NCBI GenBank assembly: GCA_002989075.1
Contig: PSQN01000005.1
Span: 1,116,001 to 1,180,000, forward strand
DNA length: 64,000 nt
Source: Arthonia radiata
Lineage: Eukaryota > Ascomycota > Arthoniomycetes > Arthoniales > Arthoniaceae
Direction of reading: 5' to 3'
A program made the position numbers and the translations under genes. Below, piece by piece: positions 33,615 through 46,867 of the stretch; positions within the stretch are counted from its first letter, which is position 1; each line of letters opens with the position of its first letter. The notes under the pieces are model-generated. The model searched no databases. It saw only the letters and a list, made by a program, of their open reading frames with translations, and was not told the DNA's origin.

Positions 33615-36000
33615 ACTACCTTTCCCCTTAAAAAGAATTGTCCTCGATCCGAGTGCAATCCGCTATCTCTATTGTACCTTCTATTTATTGTCTTACGTAG
33701 AGCAACAACCTTATTAAAAATCTACTAGCTTATATCTACGTTTAGTTAAAAAAAGAGTAATATTGCTTACTATCATTCTATACGTCGTTTAGTACTAATT
33801 TTCTGTAGCACCGAGTTATAGTGCTAAGCTTTACTTTTAATTTAAAGCTCTTAAGTCTAAGTTATAAGCTCGATAGTAAGGTTGTATATTATTTTTATCC
33901 AATTTTACGTTCTTTTATATACTCTTATGCACGCTTTTACTAATTAATTGCTCCTATAGATAGTAGTAATCTACGTAAATAGGCTTCTTTACTCTTATAT
34001 TAGTATCTATAGGTAGAAGCTTTGTTATCGGTATCTAACGATAGGTATAAAATAAGACTCTTACTCTTTTAAACTTTCTCTTTCTTTCTTTAATATTATT
34101 ATACTCTTCTACTTAGTTTACAAGCTTTTTATCTTTAGTAGGCCTTTACTTCTCTTCTTAAGTAATAAGTTTGTAGCTAATTTAGTATTAGATTGCCTTT
34201 AATTCGCCTTTATAATCTCTACTATGTCGGGTTTTAACCCTGTTAATAAACTTACTGCTAGAGCGAGCTCTTTTAAAGCGCCAACTCGCCGCTTAACTTG
34301 CAGTATTAAGAACTTTAAAGCTGCTATTAATCTTAAAGCTCTTCTTTATAATACTTGTAAGAAAAAAGCTTCTAAGGTTACTTTACTAATTCTTAAATTA
34401 TCTACAGCTTCTTCTAGTTTACGCTCTTCTAAACTAGATAGCGTGTCTCTAACTTCTACGACTTCTTGTAAGTCTACTATCTTTTATTACTTTATCTTAG
34501 TCTAAATATTAACATTTTAGCTCGTTAAAAGCGTTACGTTTATAAAGACGACTCTAACGATAATAAGATTGTCTATTCTCTCTATTACTGTAGTACTGCT
34601 TATAAGCCTGAGTCGCCTACAAAGTCTCGCCGGTCTACCTCCTCGAATTCTACTTTTTACGCTGTATCTGCATTAATCTAGCTTTAGCTAAAGGCTTACG
34701 TCTTAGTATACTACCGTTGCATAAAGGTCTTATTTAGCGATATAGCTGTACATAGTAGTTCTTCTATAAACTCCGATTTTAAGTATTACGAGGACTAGAC
34801 CTGCGAGTAGCTTAAGAAACAGTACGCTAAGTATGCTCGCTGTACTAGTATTAAGAGGTCGGAAGATAAGTATAAAATAGTAAGTCTAATACTTTTCCGT
34901 CTTAGATACTAATTAACTCTCTATTAACGTATACTAGGTTTCCGCTTAGTAGAGACGTATCTACAACCTTCTTATACGCGCTAACTTCTTCTTAACCTCT
35001 AGTAAGAACGTTTAAGATAATAAAGAGTCTTTCTATAACGACTATCTTACTCTACTTTATATCTTTTACGTTTAGCTACAGACCTAGTAGCGCGGTCTAG
35101 GTACTAAGTTAGTTGAGTAGGTCGATACTAACGATTTTAAGCGTATTAAGGTGCTATACTAGAGCTTCAATTCTAATATAAAGTTGTACGGCCCTTAGCT
35201 GTCTACGAATAAGGCTCCTTACAAGCTAGCTATAGTAGATCTAGTTAATTAAATTTAGAACTGCATCGACGGTAGTTGCGGCTAGGTTAAGTAGTATTAT
35301 ACCGCCGATCTATACTAACTTCGACGCTAGTTTAGATAGTCTTCTTATAGTTTTCTACCTTTTGTTTAGTTAGGGTTTTAGTCTATATAAGTAGTTTTCT
35401 TTAGCTTATTAGAATAGTTCTATATTTTCTCTCTATATAAGTCTTATTTTAGCTTTCTTATAGCTTAAGCTTTATAATTATATATAAATAGTCTTAGAGT
35501 TTAATACTATACTAATTCTATGTTTAGAACTATACTTTAGGTAATCTATCTTCTCTTCGGCGTTACATTATAGGCTAATTACGTAGGCTTGTAGCCCTTT
35601 CTTATCTATATTGTCTAGTTTATCTTAGACGCTTACCTTTCGGCTCAGCGTTTTTACGCTTTTTAAATTTCTTAAGGGCGTTAGAGTCTTTAAGATATGC
35701 CCGCGGCTCTATTGTGTTATTTGCCTTCAACTACCCCTACTACTTAGTCCAATACTAATCTTTATTCTTAATCTTAAAGCGGATCGCCTTAACGAGCTAT
35801 TCTTTACTACTATCGACTTCGACCGGACCAGGCGGTTCTGTACCGGGCCGACGGCGATATAGCTCTAGTAAGGATACGTAGAAGACAGAGTAGATGCGGT
35901 AGAAGTCTAGTAGTGCCAGCTAGTAAGCTTATTTACTTACTTTCTTAAGGATTCTAAATAGTCCTAAGCTTCGATCGTTAAGCTTCTTTATTAGCCTCTT
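33615..36000. other. Unassigned internal part of Gypsy-B between integrase and 3' LTR
   Basis: About 2.4 kb past the apparent end of pol, more than a Gypsy 3' UTR usually needs. A short plus-strand frame (34224-34505) is Ser/Thr/Lys-rich. Scattered plus-strand stretches further right look protein-like, so an antisense accessory frame as in Gypsy-A is possible. Nothing is recognised. Confidence 0.35.
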
Positions 36001-39000
36001 TATCTTAAGATTCTTTAACGACAGCAGCACTAAGTTACCTACTACATAGTGTTTTAGTATATACTTAGTGTTATATTATTCTATCTATAGACGCTAAGCT
36101 TTCTCTAACTGCTGCTTTATTTCTTATTGACGGAGAAGGCGTTCTTCTATATACTTAACTGCTATAGAATGTTCTAGCTTAGACTATCTTCCCTCTTAAC
36201 GGGAGGTATCCTTATCGATAGGAGGGTTGTTTAGCTTAACTACGGTACGGTACCAATTTAGCGGCGGTACGCCGTCTAGTACGTCTATAATGCGACCGAA
36301 CGTACATTCAATCAGCAAAATTTTTGTTAATAAATAAACTTTTAAATTATATACAAAAGCAGCTTCTTTTAGATACTTATACTAATTATCTTAATTCTAA
36401 GAGATATAGATATACAGGTAGTTTTTAAGCTTCTAGTTCTAGCGCTCGGTTTAGCTATTAGTTTAAGGGTAAAATGCTGTACTCAACCTTTATTTTACAG
36501 CTAAATACTAGTAGAAGGTGCTCCAATATAAGCTAGTAAATATAGATTCTCTATCAGACAAGAGGCTTCTTAGGAATTCTAACGTTTTTGCTTAGTGTTT
36601 ATAAAGCACTTCTATTAGCTCTATAACATCTATAGTTTTACTAACTAGAATATAGATTATAAACTTAGAGAAGCGGTCTACGACTATAAGAATTAAATTA
36701 ACAATGTTCCTGTTTTTTAAAAGAACTATCGGTAGTTTAATAATAAAGTCTAAGGATAGGTCCTTAAAGAGGCTAATTGAAACCGGCATTGCTACTATTT
36801 CGCTATATAGCTTATACCTCTTTATAGCTGTTCGTTAGCATATATTATATTTAGTAACAAAGTTCTTAATATACGTTACTATCTTTTTCTACGTATATTT
36901 ACGTTTTAGAATTTTAAGAGTCTTTTTAACCTTAAAATAGCCAGCAAGCTTATTATTATAATTTCTGCTTATAATTTTAAGCTTTAAGGTAGAGCATTCT
37001 AGTATCTAAATTTTACTATCTTAACGTAACAACCTGTAGCTATCGACTAACTATTCTACGTACTTTAGAGACTTAAAGTCTGAGTCGGGCTCTATTAGGG
37101 TATCTAAGTCGATTTGACTTACATAGCGCTTTCTTATATCGACTTAACAGCGATCTGTTGCTATTTTATTACTCTACTGACCTTTAGTCTCAGCTAATAA
37201 TTTTAACTCCAATACTTTCTGCTTTATAAAGGCGTTTCTCTACTAAGCTTCGAGGATTAGAGTCGCGAGACCCCGAGAAGTATTATTGTAAGCTATTTTA
37301 AGAGTGGTAGCTGCAACTACCTTAACTCGTAATACGAGAGCTATTAGAAAAGGCTCTGCATTAGTAGAGGAAGACGGACGCGTTTCTCGCTTCTAGGCGT
37401 TCTGTATAAGGTCTGTATTTAACTCTAATCTACCTCTAATTTGGGTTATAGTTGCGTTCAGGGTTTTAGGTCGGTAGCCAAACCGCTAATAGTATTTAAA
37501 CTAATTTTTAAGCAATATAATTAAGACAGCAATTATACCTTCTTTTAGGCTAGAGGGCTCTTCTTTAGTACTAAGCAAAGCAGCACCTCTTCTAAGCTTC
37601 TACTATAGGCTCGGCAACATTTTATTGGCGTTATCTTTCTTTACTCTACGTAGATTCTCGTAATCTAAACGGCGCGACAGTACGTCTGCTAGGTTCTTGC
37701 TATCCGTACGGTATAGTATTTTAAAGTTAAATACTAATAGGTCTTCTATCTAGCGCGCCTATCGGCAAAACAATACTTTTGTTATTATAAAATATTACAG
37801 ATTATTGTAGTCTATTACGACCTTTACTAAGTGCTATATACTAATAAGATAATAGCGTTAATACTTGAAGCTAATCTATATTACTATAAGCTCTTTGTTA
37901 TAGATATTATATCTTAGCTTAGCGTTTATAAATTTCTTTAAAAAGAACGCTACTAGATGTAGATATATATCTACCTTATTATTAGTACTAGTCCGAACGG
38001 TGTCCGCTATATTTAATATAGATAAGCCTAAGTTAATGTTTAACAGCAATAGTAATCGGCTATCTTCTTTTAGCTAAAATAAGATACCTACTATTATAAA
38101 GTTTAATACGTTAGTTATTAAAATAATCGATAGTATCGAGTTAAAGTATATTAGCACTAGTATATTTATAAAGGCTTGCTTTAGCGCTTTAAAAGCTTTT
38201 TGTTAGGCTTTATCTTAGACAAACTTAATATCTTTCGTTAGTACGTTTATTAATACTACAATACAGCTAAATCTATAAATAAATTGCCGGTAGAAGTTTA
38301 CGAATTCTAGGAAGGACAGGATCTGCTTTACGGTGGCAGAGACTAGCTATTTAGCTATAGTCTATATTCTTTTTAGGTCTATTTCGACACTATCGACTCT
38401 TACGGTAAATCTTAGGAAAGAAACCTTAGTAGTATAAAATTAACACTTAAACAGCTTTATAAATAAACTCTATTTACAGAGCCTTCGCAGGACTTCTTTA
38501 ATATAGCCTTTATAGCTTTTCTCGTCTTTAGAGAAAATTAAGATATCGTCTATATAAACGATACACACGGTATTAATAAGATTGCTTATAGCTTTATAGA
38601 TATATATCTGGAACGTAGCAGAGGCGTTTGCTAGTCTAAAAGGCATCACTAAGTATTTATAGTGCCCGTATCGGGTACAAAACGCTGTCTTCTACTTATT
38701 TCCTTTACAGATACAGATACAGTAATAGGTATCGTAAAGATTAAGCTTCGTAAATACCTTCGAGCCTTATAGACGATTAAGAATCTTAGAGACTAGCGGC
38801 AATGCGTAGCGATTCTTTACAGTTACATTGTTTAAACCGTAGTAGTTAACATATAGTCTCAACGATCTGTCTGCCTTAGACACAAACAGGACTAGAGCAC
38901 CCGTCGGACTAATAGAGAGTTGTATCTATCCTTTCTTAATTATAGTATTTAGGTACTTTCGGAGCGTCTTCAGCTTATTCTACGATACAGGGTAGATTAG

Positions 39001-39514
39001 CTTATATAGAGGCTCCGTACTATCCTTAAGCTCGATCTTATAAGTATGCTTACTAAGCGGCGCAAGCTTACTCGATAGTTCTTTAGAAAAGATATCTTTA
39101 TATTTAGTGTACTGAGAAGGAAGCTTATCTCGCTTCTCTACTTTCTTAGGCTCGCTATCCAGAGTCCGGTCTAGCGGCAAACTAACGTCTAATAGGACCG
39201 CTATTTAATACTTATAACGTCTATCTACTCTTATCTATAGGATTGTAGAGTAGTACTGTTCGCCTCTTTGTAAATATACTAAAATTACGTCTTTATTGAC
39301 AATCTTAATAAATTTAGCTCCTGCTACTCGTTCTTCAGGCACAGAAAGGTTTTCCCAAGCGATTGTTCTTATCGCCTAGCTAATCCGAGGCTCAACTTAC
39401 TTAAGCTATAGATATTCTAAGACGAGGCTGTATTCTACAAAGTTGACCGAATATAGACGGAGTTAGTAATACTGTTCTTCCCTATGTACGTCTCTTACAG
39501 TTACGTTTATATTA

Positions 39515-39519
39515 TAAGC
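39515..39519. repeat. Target-site duplication TAAGC, left copy (Gypsy-A copy 2)
   Basis: Matches 46863-46867 exactly. Confidence 0.87.
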
Positions 39520-39991
39520 TGTAACGCCGGTCGCTGGAAGGACCGAACTAAGGCTTACTTGTCTTGTGTGCTTGTCGACCTTGGTAGTGGGTGTCTTGTA
39601 TGCTAGAGACTAAAAGGCAGGAGAGGCGAGATAGATTATAGAGAGTAAGAGGGGCTTAACTAAAGTAGACAGAAGGTAAAGTATGTTATCTAAATATAGT
39701 TAAAGAACTTATATTTAGATATTAAGTTAATAGACTAAAGTCTATCCTAAGGTCGGTTATTAGTCTAACTATATAGTCTAAGGTATACAGGGAGAGTTCC
39801 TTTATGTTTACTAATCCGATAATGCTTATATCGGGTTTATAGGGAATATAGGCTCTTATAGCCGTCTTGTTCGATAATATCTACGGCGGGTTTATAGGCT
39901 CAGTCGGAAATAATGCTGGTAGAGCTAAGATAATTAGCAGTAGTTAACGCTTAGACGTGCGCTAGGCCGTCTAGGGCTGGTACTCGTAATA
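39520..39991 (-). repeat. LTR (3' LTR of Gypsy-A copy 2)
   Basis: 472 bp, TGTAACGCC...; gap-free relative of the copy 1 LTRs. Confidence 0.9.
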
Positions 39992-42900
39992 CAATCCCCC
40001 CTCTTCTAGTTAAATCGTCCTCAATTAACTCTCAGCTTTTTAAATACGTATAAGTTACGTTTCGTTTCTTCTTTCGTAACTAATCTGTAAGCCGCTATGC
40101 CTCGCATAAAGTCTGTTGCTGCGGGTCCTAATAAAAAGTATAGCTAATACCTGTTAATTAAAGTCTACGGTATCGAAATGCCTTCTTGTTCTAGATGTGT
40201 GTCGACTAAGGAAAGGTATGTAGTTTAGTTTGGGAAGGTAACGTATTTAGTGTATACTCGGGATAGAAAGAGTTATAATTTACGGGTATTAATAGTAGAT
40301 AGTATGCCTCGTTGTTGTCTTCTTATAGTAACTGAAACTAACTTAGTTGCAGCGCGTTCGGTTTATTCTTAATATTCCTCTCAGTCGGCTGCCCTTTAGC
40401 GCGCAAAGCGCTAACTACGTTCGTTAAAGGCTTAGACAGCAGCGTTCGTTGCGGCTGTGCAGCGTAACCGATCTAAGGTCCGGAAGTTAAAAGAGAAGGT
40501 TAAAAAGACTCGTACGCGGACAGCAGCGAAGTTAACTTAGAATAAGTTATTGGAGTAAGAGAAGCTTGCTACGTCGATAGCTGATAGTAATACATTTAAA
40601 TGCTTAAGCGGGTTATCTATTAACTTTCAGAGTGACCTCTACTCGGTATTGGGTAGCGGTCCTATAACGTAGTAGGCTGGTTCGTTTAAAGATAATCTGG
40701 GTGCCAGCGAGGTACACTAGGTAGTAAATTAGGGTGTTAATGCTGCTACGACCGATTAATATTCTGGTCTCAATATTATCGAATAGTATCTTTATAGTTA
40801 GTTAGGTTTTGTTCTGGTTCCTATTAATTTTTGTGTTTGAGATATCCTTTCTACTTTATAAGATACTATCGTTTGCCTCGGTATTGTCTATAAGCTCGAA
40901 TTGTTTCGATCTTATACTCAGGTTCTTAATTGTTAGAAAGGATTTCTGGGTTGGGTCGTTCTGCTTCCTAGAAGTAGGCTAGTTTCAACAGCGCTATATA
41001 GAATACAGAATGTATTCTTATTGTCTTTAGGAGTTTGAGTTTAAATGTTACGGGTCTCAATTGCTGTAAGATTTTGAACGGTTCTGTCTTAGTATAGTCG
41101 AGTTTTTTGCTTAGTCTGATAGTTTTTAAGTTTCTTATGAGCAAGTAAGCTCTTCCCTCCTCTTTTATGCTTGTGTTTAGGGTCGTTCTTAACTTATTAT
41201 ACTATTTTCTCGTTCGTTCTATAATAAACTCGCTGTTAGACTTTAACTGCTGGTACAGATATTTTATGTTCGTAGCTATTCGTATAGCTAATTCGTTCTC
41301 TGTAGTATTTTATAGTTGTCTTCTTTAAAGAGGGTAATAGCTATATAAGACGTAGAACGGGGTTATATTAGTTGTATCGTTCTTTATATCGTTGTGCGCC
41401 GCTTGCGCTACTGGTAGTAATTGTACCCAGTCGCTCTGCTGATAGTTAATATATGCTCGAAGATACTATTCTAGTGTTTAATTTGTCCGTTCTGTTTGTC
41501 CGTCGGTTTGTAGATAGAAGGACGTTAATATTTTTTGTTTTGTCTCTAGTTGTTGCATTAAAGATGTTTAAAATCGTAAGACAAATTTCTAATCTCTGTC
41601 TAAGACGATTCTTTGCGGTTGGCTATAGTTTGCTAAGATAATCCGAAGGAAGATATATACTAACTGTTCTAAGTTGCTAGCTTCCTTGTAAGGTACGAAG
41701 TACGCGTACTTTATTAGTTTGTTGTATATAACTAGGATAGCGTTGTAAGCTACTCCTGTAAGCGGATTCTTGGAGGTTAGTAACTTAGTAATAAAGTTTA
41801 GTAAGACTATATACTATAGTCTCTCGGGTGTCTCGAGTAATTGTAGTTCACTATATAGTAAATACCTTGGGTGCTTAGTTCTTGCGTATATATCGTATCC
41901 TCGGATATAATTCTCAACGTAGCGTCGGATTCTCGGGATGTAGTAGGTTCTTATAATCTTTTCTATAGTATTATCGATGCCTTTATATCCTTTAGTTAGG
42001 TTATTGTAGAAGTTACTGATAATGTTTCGGATTAGATTCCTTGGGACGTAGATTTTGCCTTAAAATTCGTAATATTCCTTATTGTTCTTAGTTAATCCTA
42101 GGTGTCGTTTCTCGTTTTCTTAGTAGGTTTTAGGGTCGTTTAGGATGTCTGGGATTCGGCTGTCTGGTTCAATAACAAATTCGGTTGTTATAGCCAATTG
42201 ATTGTATCTAATCTCGTTATTGTATTCTCGGAATATTGTATGTTCGACATGTTCCTTATTATTGAGGTAATTTAGTCGTCGGCTTAGAGCGTCGGCTCTG
42301 TCGTTCTCGAAACCCTTCTTATAGATAATAATAAAGTCGTATGGAGCTATAGTTTCTAACTATCTAACTTGTCTGCGGTTAAGTTTCTTTGTTGTTATAA
42401 AGTAGGTTAGGTTTTTGTGGTCTATATATACTATAATTGTATAGTTTGCTTCTTTTAGGTAAGCTCGCTATATTTCGAATACTGCTATAATAGCTAAAAG
42501 CTCTTTGTTGTAAATATCGTAGTTCTGTTCTGTAGGTAACATTTTTCTTGAGTAGAAAGCTACTGGTCTAAGCTTTCCTTCCTTGTTATTTTAACTTATA
42601 TATACTCTAATCGTATAGTCTAACGCGTCTGTTTCTATAATAATTGGTAGGTTAGGGTCGAATATCGCTAGTATAGGTCCGATCTTAAAAGCTTCCTTAA
42701 GCTCTTTGAATACTGATTGTTCTCTTTGCGTCCAGAAGAATTCTGTCGATTGTTTTGTCTGTTGAGACAGCGGTACTATAATTCGGCTAAAGTTGGATAT
42801 CTACCGCCTATAGTAATTAGCAAAACTAAGAAACTGTTATAGTTGTTTTATAATCTTTAGTGTAGGCTAGGTTAGAACGGATTAAATCTTCAAATCTTCT

Positions 42901-45900
42901 ATTTAGAGACCGTACTCGGTAATTATAAATCTAAGAAATTCGACGGATTGTTGGTAAAACTAGGTTTTCTTAATATTAATTTGTAAATCGGTACACACCA
43001 ATCTTTCTAATACCTTTTTAATATGTTTCTTATATTCTTCTAGTATACGGCTATATACTAGGATATCGTTTAGATAAGCAGTTATAAATATGTCTAGGTA
43101 ATCGCTAAGTATGTTGTTAATTAATTTCTAAAATAATACTAGTACGTTTATTAGTTCAAAGGGTATAACGCAATACTCAAAAAGTCTGTGTCTAGTACGG
43201 AAGGCCGTTTTCCATTCTTCGCCTTTCTTTATGCAGATTAGGTTGTAGGCCCCTTGTAGATTAAACTTAGTAAATTATTGCGCGTTATACAATCGGTCCG
43301 TTATTTCGTCGATGCGTAGTAAAGAGTATCGGTTTTTAACAGTTACTCTGTTCAATTGTCTATAATCTACGCAGAGTTGTAGTTTGCTATTCTTTTTTGG
43401 TACGAAGAGTATTAGGTATCCTGCTAGTAATGTTAACTTCTAGATAAATTCTTTCTTAAGGTTCTTATTAAGATAGTCGCGGAGTGCTTAATTTTCTACT
43501 TCTGATAGAGAGTATATTAGACCGAATGTTGGCGTTTTGCCCTTATATAAAGGTATTTTATAATCTTACGGTTTGTATTCTAGAAGAGCTGAGTCTAGCT
43601 TAGCTTCTTTAAATAGGTATCAGAATTGATTGTATTTCTTAAATATCTTAGTAATTAACTAAGTACTTGTCGTCGTATAGAATCGTTAGTATACAGTCGT
43701 CTCTTATTTATACTTGCGTGTAGCTAGCTATAGACAAGATACTGCGTTAGACTTCTCTTGTAGGATATCTAAATGTCGGAGTGTGGTGGTACTAACCCGC
43801 GTAAGTTCTTTATCGCGCTCCTTATCCTTACTACTAAAAATAGCTTATAAAGTATTCGTTCCGCAGAACGACTCTTATTTAGAGTACTTGTATCTAGTAA
43901 AGAGGAGCTTCTTAGTTCTCTAATCTACTTTTAGATTATATTGTTGCAACTAGAGTATACTTAGTACGGCGTAGTGCTAGTTAATATTTACGATATTATA
44001 AGTAATTTCTTCTTAATAGTCCCTAATTATTATATCTATTGGCAAAGTCTTGTAGTCGACTCTTTTCTCTGTTCCTTAAAATTTGAACAGTACGTAGGGT
44101 AATTTCTTCTTTTATGTTTATATCTAGTACTCCTTAACGCAGCGTATTAAGATAAAGTTGCCTGTTGCGCCTAAATCGATTATAATTTTAATGTTTTTAT
44201 AGTTTATTGTTGTCCGAGTGTGTAGATAAGTTCTGTAGGCAGCCGAGCTCGCGTAGAGCTAAACTTCTAGAGGGTCTAACCGTTGAACGGGCCGGTACTA
44301 CTGCCCTCGAAGCAGTCGGCCTAGTCTTTTCTCTGTTAATTGTATACGTTCTAGAGTGTTTTAGGTACCGGAACCTATTGTCGGTTGATTTGCTGTAAGA
44401 ATTCCTGTGTAAGGTGTCCTAGTACTGCTTTTATTATAACGTCTAGTTTATTGTTTACGATCTCTGCTTTAATTACGCAACTATCGCTGGTTAAAACTCG
44501 TTATATCTGTAGATTATATATTGTTAGTCGAAGGTATTAGTACTAACTACGCAATTCTAAACCTCTAATAAGGTAGTCTACTAATCGTCGTAAGCGTAAA
44601 TAAATATATTCTAGGATATCGTTAATCTCTCTATTAGTGCTTAACTTCCCCTTGTAAAAGGCTAACTAACAAAGTCTCTATATTATTCCTTTCTAACGGA
44701 TTAGAGTTTGCTCTTTCTAATTAGTATCGTTCTCGAGCGAGGATTCCGTACTATTAGAATCTATGTTTTCGTCTTTAAGTCGTTGTCTTGCCTGTAACGC
44801 ATCGTAGCTGCTATCTTGCTTAGCTTCTACAGTCTATTCTTCCTTAGATTTCCCTTAGGTTTCTAAACAAGGTGACCTAGGTCGTCCTTGAGTAAGGCCT
44901 AGTTCTTGTATCGAACCTTGTTTCGGGGATATCGGTTTCTTTGGCTACTATCCTAATCTCAATTTGTCGGATTCGTGGGTCGTATAATCATTATTATAGC
45001 ACGTAGTCTAGAATAGTATTTCGTGTAGTGTAGCGGTATTTCGTACCTACTGTCTTGAAATAGTGCGGTTAATATTGTTCCAGTCCTGTAAGTTTCATTG
45101 TTCCTATTTTATTTGTCGTTCCTTTGTTTCTTTCTATAACTCAATGTCTGTATCCCAGTTTTTATATAAATTAAACAAATTCTACTCGTAGTGCTTCTCG
45201 TTGGACGAAACCTAGTGAGTGTTTTTCTAGTCACAGAAGGTATTTTAGTAGATGTCCTTCTACTTCTTAGTTAGTTTAATAACGTACTTATACCAGTTCT
45301 GGGTAGTCTTTTGTGGGAGACCTAATTCTTAGAGAAGGCAACCCTCGGTCGGGTCCTTCTACTAGCGGTCGGAGAAGGCTACTAGTAGTTCTATTGCCTT
45401 ATCGCGACTGTTGTCCTCTTTTGTCTAAGTAGTTATATTACACTATTGTCGTAGGAGACGGGGTTTCTAAGATCGATTGTTGTACCCGTTTCTGTCGGTA
45501 CTATTAAACTGTTGTTTCTTAAAACAGCATTCTTTAACTTAATGCCCTAGCTTTCCGCAATACAAGTATAGCTTATTCTTTATTCTATGTTCTCTTTCTT
45601 AGTTGTTTAGTTTCCCTCGAGGCTTTATAAAATCTAGCTCTATTAGATCGCCTCGGTCTTATCGTAAGTTTGCTCGATTCTTTGCTCCGTAGAACCTATT
45701 AGTAGAGTTACCCTTCTTTTCTATCTATCTCTTAAAGTTGCTGTCGTCGATCTTCTTTGCTCGTTATATAAAGTTATCGAGATTATTAAACTTTTCTTTA
45801 CGAATATAGATTATTTCCTTAACATAATTCTTGAGTCTTTCGTAAAAGGTCTCGATAAGGGGTTTCTTGTTCTATCCTGTTTAATTAGCATACTGTATAA

Positions 45901-46390
45901 ATTCAGCGGCGTACCTGCTTGCTGGTCCTATCTACTTAAGGTTCCTAAGCTTCCTAGTAGCGACGCGTCTAGCGTCGGTCTGTCTAAAGATTTTACGAAG
46001 CTTCTTCTAAAAGAAGGTAAAGCTAGCAAAGAACTCATCGGTGTCCTCGCGCCTGCTCTTTATCGGAGTAAACAAGAAATCGTCGAGGTAGTACTTAATC
46101 TACTTATAAGTATCTCTATCTATATAAGAGGTAGTAAATAGAATTATAGTAGTATCGTTCGGAAACTAGTCTTTATAAGTTCTAAAGTATACGGCTAGGC
46201 GTATTAAGAATAAAGTAACTTCGAAACGTTTATCTAAGAAGCTTTTTTCTATCTTAGTGTTGACGTCCGATACCTTACTCGTACTGGCTATTCTGTTGGC
46301 CAACCTATCCGCAGCGTCGCGGCTGTTGGGTGTTAAAGTAGTAGATATAACTAATCTGCTTTCTCTGCTTTCGTAGCGAGTCTGTTAAAG

Positions 46391-46862
46391 TATAACGCCG
46401 GTCGCTGGGAGGACCGAACTAAGGCTTACTTACCTTATGTGCTTGTCGACCTTGGTGGTGGGTGTCTCGTATACTAGAGACTAAAAGGCAGGAGAGGCGA
46501 GACAGATTATAGAGGGTAAGAGGGGCTTAACTAAAGTAGACAGAAGGTAAAGTACGTTATTTAAATATAGTTAAGGAACTTGTATTCAAATATTAAGTTA
46601 ATAGACTAAAGTTTATTCTAAGGTCGGCTATTAGTCTAACTATATAGTCTAAGGTATATAGAAAGAGTTCCTTTGTGTTTACTAACCCGACAATACCTAT
46701 ATTGGGTTTATAGGGAATATAGGCTCTTATAGCCGTCTTGTTCAATAATGCCTACGGCGGGTTTATAGGTCCAGTCGGGAATAATGCTGGTAGAACTAAG
46801 ATAATTGGTAGTGGTTAACGCTTGAACGTACGCTAGGCCGTCTAGAGCTGGTGCTCGTAATA
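46391..46862 (-). repeat. LTR (5' LTR of Gypsy-A copy 2)
   Basis: 472 bp partner of 39520-39991, followed directly by the right TAAGC duplication. Confidence 0.9.
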
Positions 46863-46867
46863 TAAGC
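46863..46867. repeat. Target-site duplication TAAGC, right copy (Gypsy-A copy 2)
   Basis: Identical to 39515-39519; Gypsy-B sequence resumes here. Confidence 0.87.

Larger units (their letters stand above)
39520..46862 (-). mobile_element. Gypsy-A copy 2: Ty3/Gypsy chromovirus-type fossil nested in Gypsy-B
   Basis: Same family, orientation and exact length (7,343 bp, 472-bp LTRs) as Gypsy-A copy 1; every landmark keeps the same offset from the left end. It carries the same parts: gag, protease, reverse transcriptase, RNase H, integrase, chromodomain-like segment and the antisense Zn2Cys6-type frame (40097-40672). It sits between gag and pol of Gypsy-B with a TAAGC duplication. Structurally whole but broken many times. 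It is more AT-rich than copy 1, so it saw more RIP, probably because it is older or met more cycles. Confidence 0.92.
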
